This document shows positions 41,431-49,991 of a stretch of DNA of 64,000 nt, in pieces. The stretch's first letter is position 1, and every line of letters starts with the position of its first letter. This DNA comes from Saccharomonospora cyanea NA-134 (GTDB lineage Bacteria; Actinomycetota; Actinomycetes; Mycobacteriales; Pseudonocardiaceae), in the NCBI RefSeq assembly GCF_000244975.1, contig NZ_CM001440.1, positions 5,041,498 through 5,105,497 of the forward strand, read 5' to 3'. The notes under the pieces were generated by a model. That model was not told the origin of the DNA. It worked only from the letters and a program-made list of their open reading frames with translations, and did no database searches. A program made the translations under genes and the position numbers.

Positions 41431-42835
41431 GGTTGCGCCTCCACCACATCCGGAAGGACTCCTTCGGCACCGCCGGAACGTCGCGGGTCGCCGTCCACTT
41501 GGAGCCCGGCCACGGGAGCTTCGAGATCGTGCCGTCGTCGGCGGCGAGGAACCGCGACAGCGACCCCACCCGCTGCGCCTTCTCGTACCGGCGCGGATCG
41601 CGGAACACCCACGCCGCGCTCGACATGGCGAGCGCCTCGGGACTCCGCTTCGGTTTCGCCTTCACGGCCTGCGCCCGCAGGTGGGTCAGTGCCTCCGGGA
41701 TGTTGATGCGCACCGGGCAGACCTCGTAACACGCGCCGCACAGCGACGACGCGTAGGGCAGCGAAGCCGCCTGCTTGTCCGTCATGTCCCCGGCGAGCTG
41801 CGGTGCGAGGATCGCCCCGATCGGCCCCGGGTACACCGACCCGTACGCCTGCCCGCCCGTGCGCTCGTAGACGGGGCACACGTTGAGGCAGGCGGAGCAG
41901 CGGATGCACCGCAGCGCCTGCCTGCCCACCTCGTCGGCGAGCGTGGCCGTGCGGCCGTTGTCCAGGAGCACGAGGTGGAACTCGCTCGGGCCGTCCCCGG
42001 GAGTCACACCGGTCCAGACCGACGTGTAGGGGTTCATCCGCTCGGCCGTCGACGACCGGGGAAGCAGCTGCAGGAACACCTCCAGGTCCCGCCACGTCGG
42101 CACGAGCTTCTCGATGCCCATGACCGTGATCAGCGTCTCGGGCAGGGTGAGGCACATGCGCCCGTTGCCCTCCGACTCCACGACGGCGATGGAACCGGTG
42201 TCGGCCACGGCGAAGTTGGCACCCGACACCGCGACCTTCGCCGAGAGGAACCTGCGCCGCAGGTGCCGCCGCGCCGCCTCCGCGAGCACGCGCGGGTCGT
42301 CACTGGCGGGTGCCTCCGCCATCGTGCGCGAGAAGATCTCCCTGATCTCGGCCCGGTTGCGGTGGATGGCGGGCACGAGGATGTGCGACGGCCGGTCGTC
42401 ACCGAGCTGCACGATCAGTTCGGCGAGGTCCGTCTCGACCGGGCGCACGCCCCTCGACCGGAGGTACTCGTTGAGCCCGATCTCGGCCGTGGCCATGGAC
42501 TTCACCTTCACGACCTCGTCGGCCCCCTTGGCCCGGGCGAGGTCGAACACGATGCGGTTCGCCTCCTCCGCGTCGCGCGCCCAGTGCACCACACCGCCGC
42601 GGGCGGTGACGGCCTCCTCCAGCCGCACCAGGTAGGTGTCGAGGTTGGCGAGCACGTCGTCCTTGATGGCCTCGCCCGCCCTGCGCAACTGCTCCCAGTC
42701 GGACAGTTCGGCGACGGCCTGCGCGCGCTTGCCGCGGATGGTGGTCGTCGCCTTGCGCAGGTTGGTGCGCAGCTGCGTGTCGCCGAGCGCGGCGTGTGCC
42801 GCGCGGGGGAAGGTCGGACTGCCAAGCCACGTCAC
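41423..42835 (-). CDS. lutB: Lactate utilization iron-sulfur protein B
   Basis: A 470-residue protein: LUD domain (SGANFAVADTGSIAVVESEG, NPYTSVWTGVTPGDGPSEFH) followed by two 4Fe-4S motifs, CIRCSACLNVCPVY and CGACYEVCPVRINIPEAL. GTG 42835, giving VTWLGSPTFPRAAHAALGD, overlaps the lutA stop as GTGA and matches the usual LutB N-terminus; GTG 42850 is the alternative. It passes electrons in L-lactate oxidation. Confidence 0.93.
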   Translation of the reverse strand: MTWLGSPTFPRAAHAALGDTQLRTNLRKATTTIRGKRAQAVAELSDWEQLRRAGEAIKDDVLANLDTYLVRLEEAVTARGGVVHWARDAEEANRIVFDLARAKGADEVVKVKSMATAEIGLNEYLRSRGVRPVETDLAELIVQLGDDRPSHILVPAIHRNRAEIREIFSRTMAEAPASDDPRVLAEAARRHLRRRFLSAKVAVSGANFAVADTGSIAVVESEGNGRMCLTLPETLITVMGIEKLVPTWRDLEVFLQLLPRSSTAERMNPYTSVWTGVTPGDGPSEFHLVLLDNGRTATLADEVGRQALRCIRCSACLNVCPVYERTGGQAYGSVYPGPIGAILAPQLAGDMTDKQAASLPYASSLCGACYEVCPVRINIPEALTHLRAQAVKAKPKRSPEALAMSSAAWVFRDPRRYEKAQRVGSLSRFLAADDGTISKLPWPGSKWTATRDVPAVPKESFRMWWRRNRG

Positions 42836-43578
42836 GGGGTTGCGACCCACGGCTGCTCCTCCGTACTCGCGAGAATCTCCGCCAGGTGCACGGCGCGCAC
42901 GCCGGTGCGCAGCCGGGAAAGTCCGCCGCCGATGTGCATGAGGCAGGAGTTGTCGCCCGCCGTGAGCACCTGTGCGCCCGTGTGCTGCACGCAGCGCATC
43001 TTGTCGGCCAGCATGGCCGTGGACGTCTCCGCGTTCTTCAACGCGAACGTGCCACCGAAGCCGCAGCACTGCTCCGCCTGCGGCAGCTCGACCAGCTCCA
43101 GGCCCCGTACCTCCCGCAGCAGGCGCAGCGGCCGGTCGCCCACGCCCAGCATCCGCAGTGAGTGGCACGTCGGGTGGTAGGTGACCTTGTGCGGGAAGTA
43201 CGCACCGACGTCGGTGACGCCGAGCACGTCGATCAGGAACTCGCTCAACTCGTACGTGCGCTCGACGGCGGGGCTGGTGCCGCACACCCCGGGGTGGATC
43301 TCGCGGACCATGCCCGCGCACGAGCCCGAGGGCGCCACCACGTAGTCGTAGCCGTCGAACACCTCGGCATAGCGGCGGGCGAGCGGAACGGTCTCGTCCT
43401 GGTAGCCCGTGTTGTAGTGCATCTGCCCGCAGCACGTCTGGTCCAGCGGGAAGTCCACCTCGCAGCCGAGTCGCTCCAGCAGCCGGACGACGGCTTTCGC
43501 CGTGTCCGGGTAGAGGGTGTCGGTGAGGCAGGTGGCGAACAACGCCACCTTCGGGCCGGCTTTCGATGCGGACGTCAT
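42832..43578 (-). CDS. lutA: Lactate utilization protein A (CCG-domain)
   Basis: A 248-residue protein with two cysteine-rich CCG motifs, DQTCCGQMHYNTG and AEQCCGFGGTFAL, as in LutA/GlpC/heterodisulfide reductase subunits that hold a non-cubane Fe-S cluster. ATG 43578 (MTSASKAG) overlaps the rhamnulokinase stop (ATGA), tying lactate oxidation to rhamnose catabolism in one transcript. With LutBC it oxidises L-lactate, the product expected from lactaldehyde. Confidence 0.93.
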   Translation of the reverse strand: MTSASKAGPKVALFATCLTDTLYPDTAKAVVRLLERLGCEVDFPLDQTCCGQMHYNTGYQDETVPLARRYAEVFDGYDYVVAPSGSCAGMVREIHPGVCGTSPAVERTYELSEFLIDVLGVTDVGAYFPHKVTYHPTCHSLRMLGVGDRPLRLLREVRGLELVELPQAEQCCGFGGTFALKNAETSTAMLADKMRCVQHTGAQVLTAGDNSCLMHIGGGLSRLRTGVRAVHLAEILASTEEQPWVATP

Positions 43579-44984
43579 TCCAGCTCCACCCCTACCCGCT
43601 TCGCGGCGTCGCGCCACTCACGGCGCGGACCCGTCGGTTCGTACCGGGCGTGCGGTGTCACGGCGGGCGTGTCCGCGAGCACCCTGGCTGACCTGGCCTG
43701 CACGAAGACGTTGCCGAGCGCGCTCGCCTCCACCGGCCCGGCCGCGACGGGCAGGCCGCAGGCGTCGGCGGTCAGCCTGCACAGCGGCTCGTTGAGCGAT
43801 CCGCCGCCGACGAGGTGGACCACCCGTGGGTCCCGCCCGGCCAGCGTCGCCGCCGTCCGCACCGAGTCGGCGTGGGCCACGGCCAGCGATTCGAGAATCG
43901 TCCGGACCACGGCGGGCGGCGTCGTCGGCACCGGTTGCCCCGTGTCCGCACAGAACTGCGCGATCCGCGCCGGTATGTCCCCCGGCGGGAGAAACATCGG
44001 ATGATTGGGGTCGACGACCGACTTGAACGCCGGTTCCCTCATGGCCTCACGCAACACGCGGTCGAGAGTAATGGGGTGCCCCTTCTCACGCCAGAGGCGC
44101 ATCGATTCACTGAGCAGCCACAAACCCATCGTGTTGCGGAGGAAACGCACGGTGCCGTCGATGCCCGCCTCGTTGGTGAAGTTGGCCCTTCGGGCGGATT
44201 CTCCCAGGACAGGGGCGGGAAGCCGCAGTCCGACAAGCGACCACGTGCCGCACGAGATGTAGGCGAAGTCGTCGTGTTCGGCCGGGACCGCGGCCACCGC
44301 GGAGGCCGTGTCGTGCGAGGCCACGGCGACGACCGGGGTGCCGTCGAAAGCCGTGCCGACGAGCTCGCCCGGCTGCCGCAGCGGAGGCAGCAGCGTCGGG
44401 GGAAGCCCGATTTTGGCCACGAGGTCGTCCGACCATTGCCGTGTCGTCGCGTCGAGCAGCGCCGTCGTGGACGCGTTGGTGACCTCGGCTCCCACCGCAC
44501 CCGTCAGGCGGTACGCGAGGAGGTCGGGCAACAGCAACATCGTCTTGTCGGCGAGCCGTTCCGGCGGCTCGGCCAGCAGCTGGTACACCGTGTTGAACGG
44601 GAGGTGCTGGATGCCCGTGATCCGGTACAGCGTCTCGTCGTCGACGAGCTCCCGCAGCCGCTCGGTCATACCGTCCGTGCGCGGGTCCCGGTAACACCGC
44701 ACGTCACCGTCCAGCTCGCCGTCGGGACCGACGAGACCGTAGTCGACGGCCCACGAGTCGATGCCCATCGAGACCACTCGCGCGGGCGCCGCGTCCCGCA
44801 ACCCCGCCAGGATCTCGTCGTGGACGGCGTCGACGTCCCACCGCAGACCTCCACCGGGCCGCTGTCTCGGCCCCGTGGGGAACCGCCGCAGTTCGGACAG
44901 CTCGACGGCACCACGGTCGACCCGGCCCAGCATGACCCTGCCGCTGGTCGCGCCCAGGTCGACGGCGACGAAGTTGTCGACCAC
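43575..44984 (-). CDS. rhaB: Rhamnulokinase
   Basis: A 469-residue FGGY-family sugar kinase that phosphorylates L-rhamnulose at C1. ATP-site and family motifs: VAVDLGATSGRVMLGRV at the start, SMGIDSWAVDYGLVGPDG (catalytic Asp region), GIQHLPFNTVYQL, ASHDTASAVAAVP, YISCGTWSLVGL and VHLVGGGSLNEPLCRLTADA. GTG 44984 follows the isomerase stop by 1 nt and shares an AGGTC-TGAGG ribosome-site region. The frame upstream is a shadow. Coupled to lutA downstream. Confidence 0.92.
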   Translation of the reverse strand: MVDNFVAVDLGATSGRVMLGRVDRGAVELSELRRFPTGPRQRPGGGLRWDVDAVHDEILAGLRDAAPARVVSMGIDSWAVDYGLVGPDGELDGDVRCYRDPRTDGMTERLRELVDDETLYRITGIQHLPFNTVYQLLAEPPERLADKTMLLLPDLLAYRLTGAVGAEVTNASTTALLDATTRQWSDDLVAKIGLPPTLLPPLRQPGELVGTAFDGTPVVAVASHDTASAVAAVPAEHDDFAYISCGTWSLVGLRLPAPVLGESARRANFTNEAGIDGTVRFLRNTMGLWLLSESMRLWREKGHPITLDRVLREAMREPAFKSVVDPNHPMFLPPGDIPARIAQFCADTGQPVPTTPPAVVRTILESLAVAHADSVRTAATLAGRDPRVVHLVGGGSLNEPLCRLTADACGLPVAAGPVEASALGNVFVQARSARVLADTPAVTPHARYEPTGPRREWRDAAKRVGVELE

Positions 44985-44985
44985 C

Positions 44986-46392
44986 TCAGACCTCCACCAC
45001 CGCGATGCCGAGCAGGCTCGCCACCGCTTCGATCTCCGCCACCCGATGTCCCACGCCGAGCGCCCAGTGGTGGGCGACCCCGCTCGCGGCCCACTCGTCG
45101 GTCCACTCACCCGGATCGCGCCCGAAGTCGACGCGGCTGGTGGTGTTGCCGATACGCATGAGCGGGCCCGCCACGACCTCGCCCTCCGACACTATGAAGC
45201 TGTAACGACCGTCGCGGTCCTGGCCCAGGCCGAGCAGCGTGACAGGGCCGTGGGCGACGTCGAACTCCACCGACACGCCCCAGCCACGTTTGCCGTGGTA
45301 CACACCGAGTCCCCGCAGCAGCGGCCTGCGCGAGCTGATGCGCAGGTGCGCGGGCCCGTCGTGGCCCATCTCGACGTGGCCCCGTTCGAAGTCGAGCGCC
45401 TGCAACTCGGTGAACGAGCCGCCCGCGCCGAGGACGTCCATGACCAGCATGGCGATGCTGGTCCGCAGCTCGTACTCGCCCGCGGCGGGAATCCCGCGCG
45501 CGGTCAGCAGGCTCGCGCCGAGGATCATGCCCGCGCCGAGGCGTTCGTGCAGCTCGCCGTCGAGGCCGCGGTGGTAGTAGGCGAGGCTGTCGAGGTCGAA
45601 GTCGGCCACGAGGCGATCGAGGCCGACCGCCACCCTGGCTCCCCACTCCAGGTCCTCGCGGTTCACCGAGGAGTCCAGCTCGAACACCGACTCGGCCTCC
45701 GCGACCTTCTCGGACACCTCGGAGTCGGTCACCTTCTCCACGCGCACCCGGAGGTCGTCGAACTCCAGCACCTCGACGTGTCCGCCGAAGTGGGCGTTCA
45801 CCATCGTGAGGTCGGTCGACACGTCGTACATGCCAGGGTAGAGGTGCCCCATCAGGCCGTGCCTGCCGTGACGCAGTACCCGGCGCACCGACGCCGCCGA
45901 CACCCACCGGCCGATCTTCGTCCACGCCCGCTCGTCGTGCAGGTGACCGGAAACGCTGCGGAACTCCACCCCGGCCCGGCGGAAGGCGTTGGCCATCTCC
46001 GGCAGCGGGCACGCGCCGCAGTACGCCAACCACTGGCCGGTGTCGACCGTCGCGTGGTCCATCGAGGCGGTCGGCTGGAGGTTGATCAGCAGCACGGGCG
46101 CACCGCTGCGCTGCGCGATCGGCATGAGCATCGTCGCGGTCATGTAGGTGGTGAGGAACCCGACGATGAGGTCGCAGTCCCCGGCGCGCAGCTTCTCGGC
46201 GGCCGTCGCGGCCTCCTGAGCGTCCGAGACGAACCCGGCGTCGACGATCTCGGCATCGAAACCGCGGAGCCGCTCGCCGACGTAGGAGGCCGACTTCTTC
46301 AGGGTCGGCAACAGGTCGGGGAACTGCGGCCAGTACGCGCCGAGACCCCCGGCCACCAGTCCGATCGTGGGCCGTCGTGTGCTGGTGCTCAT
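44986..46392 (-). CDS. L-fucose/L-arabinose isomerase-like protein
   Basis: A 468-residue cytosolic protein of the FucI/AraA-like group: TIGLVAGGLGAYWPQFPDL at the N-terminus, CDLIVGFLTTYMTATMLMPI, APVLLINLQPTASMDH, GACPLPEMANAF, and GHVEMGHDGPAHLRISSRRP near the C-terminal metal and substrate site. ATG 46392 has AAGGAG 6 nt upstream. The operon already encodes a dedicated L-rhamnose isomerase, so this one may act on another sugar released with rhamnose (for example fucose or arabinose) or on a C-epimer. The exact substrate is not readable. Confidence 0.8.
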   Translation of the reverse strand: MSTSTRRPTIGLVAGGLGAYWPQFPDLLPTLKKSASYVGERLRGFDAEIVDAGFVSDAQEAATAAEKLRAGDCDLIVGFLTTYMTATMLMPIAQRSGAPVLLINLQPTASMDHATVDTGQWLAYCGACPLPEMANAFRRAGVEFRSVSGHLHDERAWTKIGRWVSAASVRRVLRHGRHGLMGHLYPGMYDVSTDLTMVNAHFGGHVEVLEFDDLRVRVEKVTDSEVSEKVAEAESVFELDSSVNREDLEWGARVAVGLDRLVADFDLDSLAYYHRGLDGELHERLGAGMILGASLLTARGIPAAGEYELRTSIAMLVMDVLGAGGSFTELQALDFERGHVEMGHDGPAHLRISSRRPLLRGLGVYHGKRGWGVSVEFDVAHGPVTLLGLGQDRDGRYSFIVSEGEVVAGPLMRIGNTTSRVDFGRDPGEWTDEWAASGVAHHWALGVGHRVAEIEAVASLLGIAVVEV

Positions 46393-46442
46393 GAAGACTC
46401 CTTTCCTACGGACGGGTGGGCCGGCGGGCCGTGGGGACCGGA

Positions 46443-46454
46443 GCAAACGCTTGC
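46443..46454. promoter_or_regulatory. LacI-type half-matched operator inside the rhamnose operon
   Basis: GCAAACGCTTGC: CG-centred 12-mer with one mismatched pair, in the 84-nt gap between the aldolase gene and the second isomerase. Similar in form to LacI-family sites but different in sequence from TGAAACGTTTCA. Confidence 0.35.
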
Positions 46455-46483
46455 GCTGAGGCCCCCACGGCGGACCTCAGCGC
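46453..46483 (-). terminator. Hairpin spanning the aldolase stop codon
   Basis: GCGCTGAGG (46453-46461) and CCTCAGCGC (46475-46483) are perfectly inverted, 13-nt loop; the right arm contains the TGA of the aldolase gene. No T run follows. Could attenuate read-through or protect the upstream message and so set a step in expression between the two halves of the operon. Confidence 0.4.
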
Positions 46484-48522
46484 AGGAACGCAGCCGCGAC
46501 CCCGGCATCCACCGGCACGTGCAGCCCGGTGGTGTGGGACAGCTCCCCCGCGGTCAGCACGAACACGGCGTTCGCGACGTGCTCGGGCAGGACCTCCCGC
46601 TTGAGCAGGGTGCGCTTGGCGTAGAACGCGCCCAGTTCCTCCTCCGCGACGCCGTACACGGCGGCGCGCTGGGCGCCCCAGCCCGAGGCGAAGATGCCCG
46701 AGCCCCGCACGACGCCGTCGGGGTTGACGCCGTTGACCCGGATGCCGTGCTCGCCGAGCTCGGCGGCGAGCAGGCGCACCTGATGTGCCTGGTCGGCCTT
46801 GGTGGCGCCGTAGGCGATGTTGTTGGGCCCCGCGAACACACCGTTCTTGCTGACGATGTAGACGATGTCGCCGCCCATGCCCTGCTCGATCATCACTCGG
46901 GCCGTCTCCCTCGCCACGAGGAACGATCCCTTGGCCATGACGTCGTGCTGCAGGTCCCAGTCCTTCGCCGAGGTCTCCAGCAGCGGCTTCGACACCGAGA
47001 GCCCGGCGTTGTTGACCACGAGGTCCACACCACCGAACGCGAGCGTGGTGGCGGCCACGGCGTCGACGATCGCCGACTCGTCGGTGACGTCGACGGCCAC
47101 GGCCACGGCCCGGTCGCTGCCGCCGATCTCCTCGGCCACGGCCTTGGCGGCGTCGACGTCACGGTCTGCCACGGCCACGCACGCGCCCTCGGACGCGAGC
47201 CGCAGCGCGATGGCCCTGCCGATCCCGGAACCGCCGCCCGTCACGAGCGCGACCCGGGTGGCCAGCGGCTTCGGCTTCGGCATGCGCCGCAGCTTGGCCT
47301 CCTCCAGCTCCCAGTACTCGATGCGGAACTTCTCCGACTCGGGGATCGGCGAGTACGTCGACACCGACTCCGCGCCGCGCATGACGTTGATGGCGTTGAC
47401 GTAGAACTCGCCCGCCACGCGGGCGGTCTGCTTGTCGCGGCCGAAGCTGAACATGCCGACGCCGGGCACCAGCACGATCGCCGGGTCGGCTCCCCGCATG
47501 GGCGGGGAGTCGGGCGTGGCGTGCCGGTCGTAGTAGGCGGCGTAGTCCTCCCGGTAGGCGGCGTGCAGCTCCTTCACGCGCTCGACCACCTGCTCCACCG
47601 GCGCGGTGCCCGGCAGGTCGACGACCAGCGGCCGCACCTTGGTGCGCAGGAAGTGGTCCGGGCACGACGTGCCGAGCGCGGCCAGCGCCGGGTGCTTCTC
47701 CCGGGCGAGGAAGTCGAGCACCTCGTCGCTGTCGGTGAAGTGGCCGAGCTGCGGCGAGTCGGTGGACGCCAGCCCGCGCAGCACGGGGAACAGCGCCGCC
47801 GCGCGCTCGCGGCGCTGAGCCTCCGGCAGCGGTTCGTAGCCCGGCAGCACCTTGCCGAACGGTTCGGCCGCGCCGTGCTCGGCGAGGTACGCCTCGGCGG
47901 TGCGGATGATGTGCAGCGAGTTGCGCTTGCACTCCTCACTGGTCGCGCCCCAGGCCGTGATGCCGTGTCCACCGAGGACGCAACCGATGGCCTGCGGGTT
48001 CTCGGCCTTGATCTTCGCGATGTCGAGGCCGAGCTGGAAGCCGGGGCGCCGCCACGGCACCCACACCACCTGGTCACCGAAGATCGTGCGGGTCAGCTCC
48101 TCACCGTCGACGGCGGTGGCGATCGCGATGCCGGAGTCGGGGTGCAGGTGGTCGACGTGGGCGGCGTCCACCAGCCCGTGCATGGCGGTGTCGATGCTCG
48201 GTGCGGCTCCGCCCCTGCCGTGCAGGCAGTAGTCGAACGCCGCCACCATCTCGTCCTCGCGCTCCTCGCCGGGGTAGACGTCCACCAGCGCGCGCATCCG
48301 GTCGAGCCGCAGCACGGCGAGTCCCGCCTCCGTGAGGGTGCCCAGGTCGCCGCCCGAGCCCTTGACCCACATCAGCTCCACGTCCCGCCCCGTGGCCGGG
48401 TCGACGTCGACGCCCTTGGCCGACGCGTTGCCGCCCGCGTAGTTCGTGTTGCGGCGGTCGGACCCGAGCTCGTGCGAACGTGCGAGCAGTTCGGCGACGG
48501 CCGGGTGTGTTTCGTTGCTCAA
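46477..48522 (-). CDS. rhaEW: Bifunctional rhamnulose-1-phosphate aldolase / short-chain (lactaldehyde) dehydrogenase
   Basis: A 681-residue fusion. Residues 1-400 are a class II aldolase/adducin-type domain (TNYAGGNASAKGVDVDPATG, the metal site in HVDHLHPDSGIAIATAVDG, CVLGGHGITAWGATSEECKR). Residues 430-681 are an SDR dehydrogenase (VALVTGGGSGIGRAIALRLA, NNAGLSVSKP, catalytic Tyr-Lys in AYGATKADQAHQ). Family knowledge: RhaEW cleaves L-rhamnulose-1-phosphate to DHAP and L-lactaldehyde and oxidises the latter to L-lactate. TTG 48522 has AAGGAG 6 nt upstream. Its product is the substrate of LutABC in the same operon. Confidence 0.92.
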   Translation of the reverse strand: MSNETHPAVAELLARSHELGSDRRNTNYAGGNASAKGVDVDPATGRDVELMWVKGSGGDLGTLTEAGLAVLRLDRMRALVDVYPGEEREDEMVAAFDYCLHGRGGAAPSIDTAMHGLVDAAHVDHLHPDSGIAIATAVDGEELTRTIFGDQVVWVPWRRPGFQLGLDIAKIKAENPQAIGCVLGGHGITAWGATSEECKRNSLHIIRTAEAYLAEHGAAEPFGKVLPGYEPLPEAQRRERAAALFPVLRGLASTDSPQLGHFTDSDEVLDFLAREKHPALAALGTSCPDHFLRTKVRPLVVDLPGTAPVEQVVERVKELHAAYREDYAAYYDRHATPDSPPMRGADPAIVLVPGVGMFSFGRDKQTARVAGEFYVNAINVMRGAESVSTYSPIPESEKFRIEYWELEEAKLRRMPKPKPLATRVALVTGGGSGIGRAIALRLASEGACVAVADRDVDAAKAVAEEIGGSDRAVAVAVDVTDESAIVDAVAATTLAFGGVDLVVNNAGLSVSKPLLETSAKDWDLQHDVMAKGSFLVARETARVMIEQGMGGDIVYIVSKNGVFAGPNNIAYGATKADQAHQVRLLAAELGEHGIRVNGVNPDGVVRGSGIFASGWGAQRAAVYGVAEEELGAFYAKRTLLKREVLPEHVANAVFVLTAGELSHTTGLHVPVDAGVAAAFLR

Positions 48523-48535
48523 CGCCTCTCCTTTC

Positions 48536-49990
48536 TCAACCGAGCTTGAAGTCGACGACCCGGATCGGCGACGGTGACGTCCCGGAAGACGACTGCTGGT
48601 ACTGCACGGACAGAACTCCGTCGGACGCCAGGCGAGAGGTGTCCACGTTGACCTCGCCGTAGGCGTTCATCGACGGCTGGTCGAACAGGACGGTCCAGTC
48701 ACTCCACCCGCTCTCGGCGCTGGCCGCGACGATCCGTCCCTTCGGCATGACGAGGTAGGCGTTGTCGTCGTCGTCGAACACCAGCTTCGTGCGCTGGGTG
48801 TGGTTCGGCGGCACCGGCACCTCACGCTTGGTCCAGGTGCCGTCGGAGTCGCGGAACACGTGGAACGTGCGGCCCCAGCGGGCGCGGTCGGCCGCGTAGT
48901 CGGTGACGCACTGGGTGAACCGGCCCGGCACGTAGCTGACGACGACGTGCGGGTTGCCCCGCGAGTCGACTGCCTGGCTCTCCTGGTTCATGAGGCCGTG
49001 GTTCGGGCCGAGCGGGTCGACGACGAGCCCGGGGTCGGTGATGCCGACCGGGTCGGAACCGGTGACGCCCACGACGTCACCGGCGTCGTTGCGCCATGTG
49101 CGGCCGCGGTCGTCGCTGTAGACGTAGCCGGTGTCGTGGTTGGTCAGCCCGCCCGGGTGGCACAGCACGTCCCAGTTGCCCTCGCGCCACGTGAACGCCG
49201 CGTGCAGGCGGCCGGTCTCGTCGTAGGTGAGGCCGTGCAGGTACATGTTGCGGGTCTGCGACACCACGCCGTTCGGGCCGGTCCACGGCCCGGTGGCGGA
49301 CGACCACACGCCCAGCTTGCGCCACGTGCCCCCGGCGTACTCCGCCAGCTCCAGCGTGCCGTTGCCCGAGCCGCCCGTGCGGTAGCTGAGCTGCAGCTCG
49401 CCCTCCGGCGTGACCAGGAAGCGCGGGTAGGTCATGCCGCCCAGCTCCACGCCGTCGAGCGTGCGCTGCACCTCCCCGAACCGCTCGATCGTCCAGTCGT
49501 GCGCGGCGGGCCTCGAAGCCAGTCCCGGCTCGGACTTCACGTAGTACAGCCGCGTGTTGTGGGTGTCCATGGCGACGTGCAGGCGGCCGTCACGCGGCGA
49601 GACGCCGAGCGAGATGACGTTGTGCGAGTCGTCGGCCGACAGCCGGTGCGGCAGCCGCACCGTCTCCCACTCCCCCGGCGTCCCGCCCTTCAGCGCCCTG
49701 CGGGCCACGACGGCGTGCCGGGTCTCGGTGTACCAGGCCGCGTACTGGTAGCCGGCGTGGGTGAGCACGGCGTCCTGCTGGAAGGAGTTGTTGTTGACCA
49801 GACCGTCGTAGGACACGAAGTACAGCGCCCGCGGATCGAGCAGCGTGTCCGACAGCTTCTCCACCCGCGGCTGGTCGGTCTTCGGGCCCTTTCCCGGCTT
49901 CGCTCCGGCGACCGCCGTGGCCGTGGAGGTCAGGGTCAGCGCCACGGCCACGGCCACGGCGCCCGCGAACCGGAGTGCGGCACGGCGCAT
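48536..49990 (-). CDS. Secreted BNR-propeller protein, possible rhamnose-specific polysaccharide lyase
   Basis: A 484-residue exported protein with signal ALRFAGAVAVAVALTLTSTA and a predicted seven-bladed BNR-type propeller (QYAAWYTETRHAVVARRALK, DDSHNVISLGVSPRDGRLHV, GYVYSDDRGRTWRNDAGD, GNPHVVVSYVPGRF). BNR_4 propellers include ulvan and rhamnose-glucuronate lyases (PL24/25/27 types), which cut at rhamnose-uronic acid links. Location in a rhamnose operon supports such a role, but catalytic residues cannot be assigned and a plain binding protein is possible. ATG 49990 follows the isomerase stop by 1 nt. Confidence 0.7.
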   Translation of the reverse strand: MRRAALRFAGAVAVAVALTLTSTATAVAGAKPGKGPKTDQPRVEKLSDTLLDPRALYFVSYDGLVNNNSFQQDAVLTHAGYQYAAWYTETRHAVVARRALKGGTPGEWETVRLPHRLSADDSHNVISLGVSPRDGRLHVAMDTHNTRLYYVKSEPGLASRPAAHDWTIERFGEVQRTLDGVELGGMTYPRFLVTPEGELQLSYRTGGSGNGTLELAEYAGGTWRKLGVWSSATGPWTGPNGVVSQTRNMYLHGLTYDETGRLHAAFTWREGNWDVLCHPGGLTNHDTGYVYSDDRGRTWRNDAGDVVGVTGSDPVGITDPGLVVDPLGPNHGLMNQESQAVDSRGNPHVVVSYVPGRFTQCVTDYAADRARWGRTFHVFRDSDGTWTKREVPVPPNHTQRTKLVFDDDDNAYLVMPKGRIVAASAESGWSDWTVLFDQPSMNAYGEVNVDTSRLASDGVLSVQYQQSSSGTSPSPIRVVDFKLG

Positions 49991-49991
49991 G

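Noticed and set aside
44761-48549. Open frame of 1262 codons on the plus strand
   Set aside because: It is antisense to rhamnulokinase, isomerase and RhaEW, has Arg/His/Gly/Val-rich shadow composition, and shows no domain. The minus-strand genes have full catalytic motifs.
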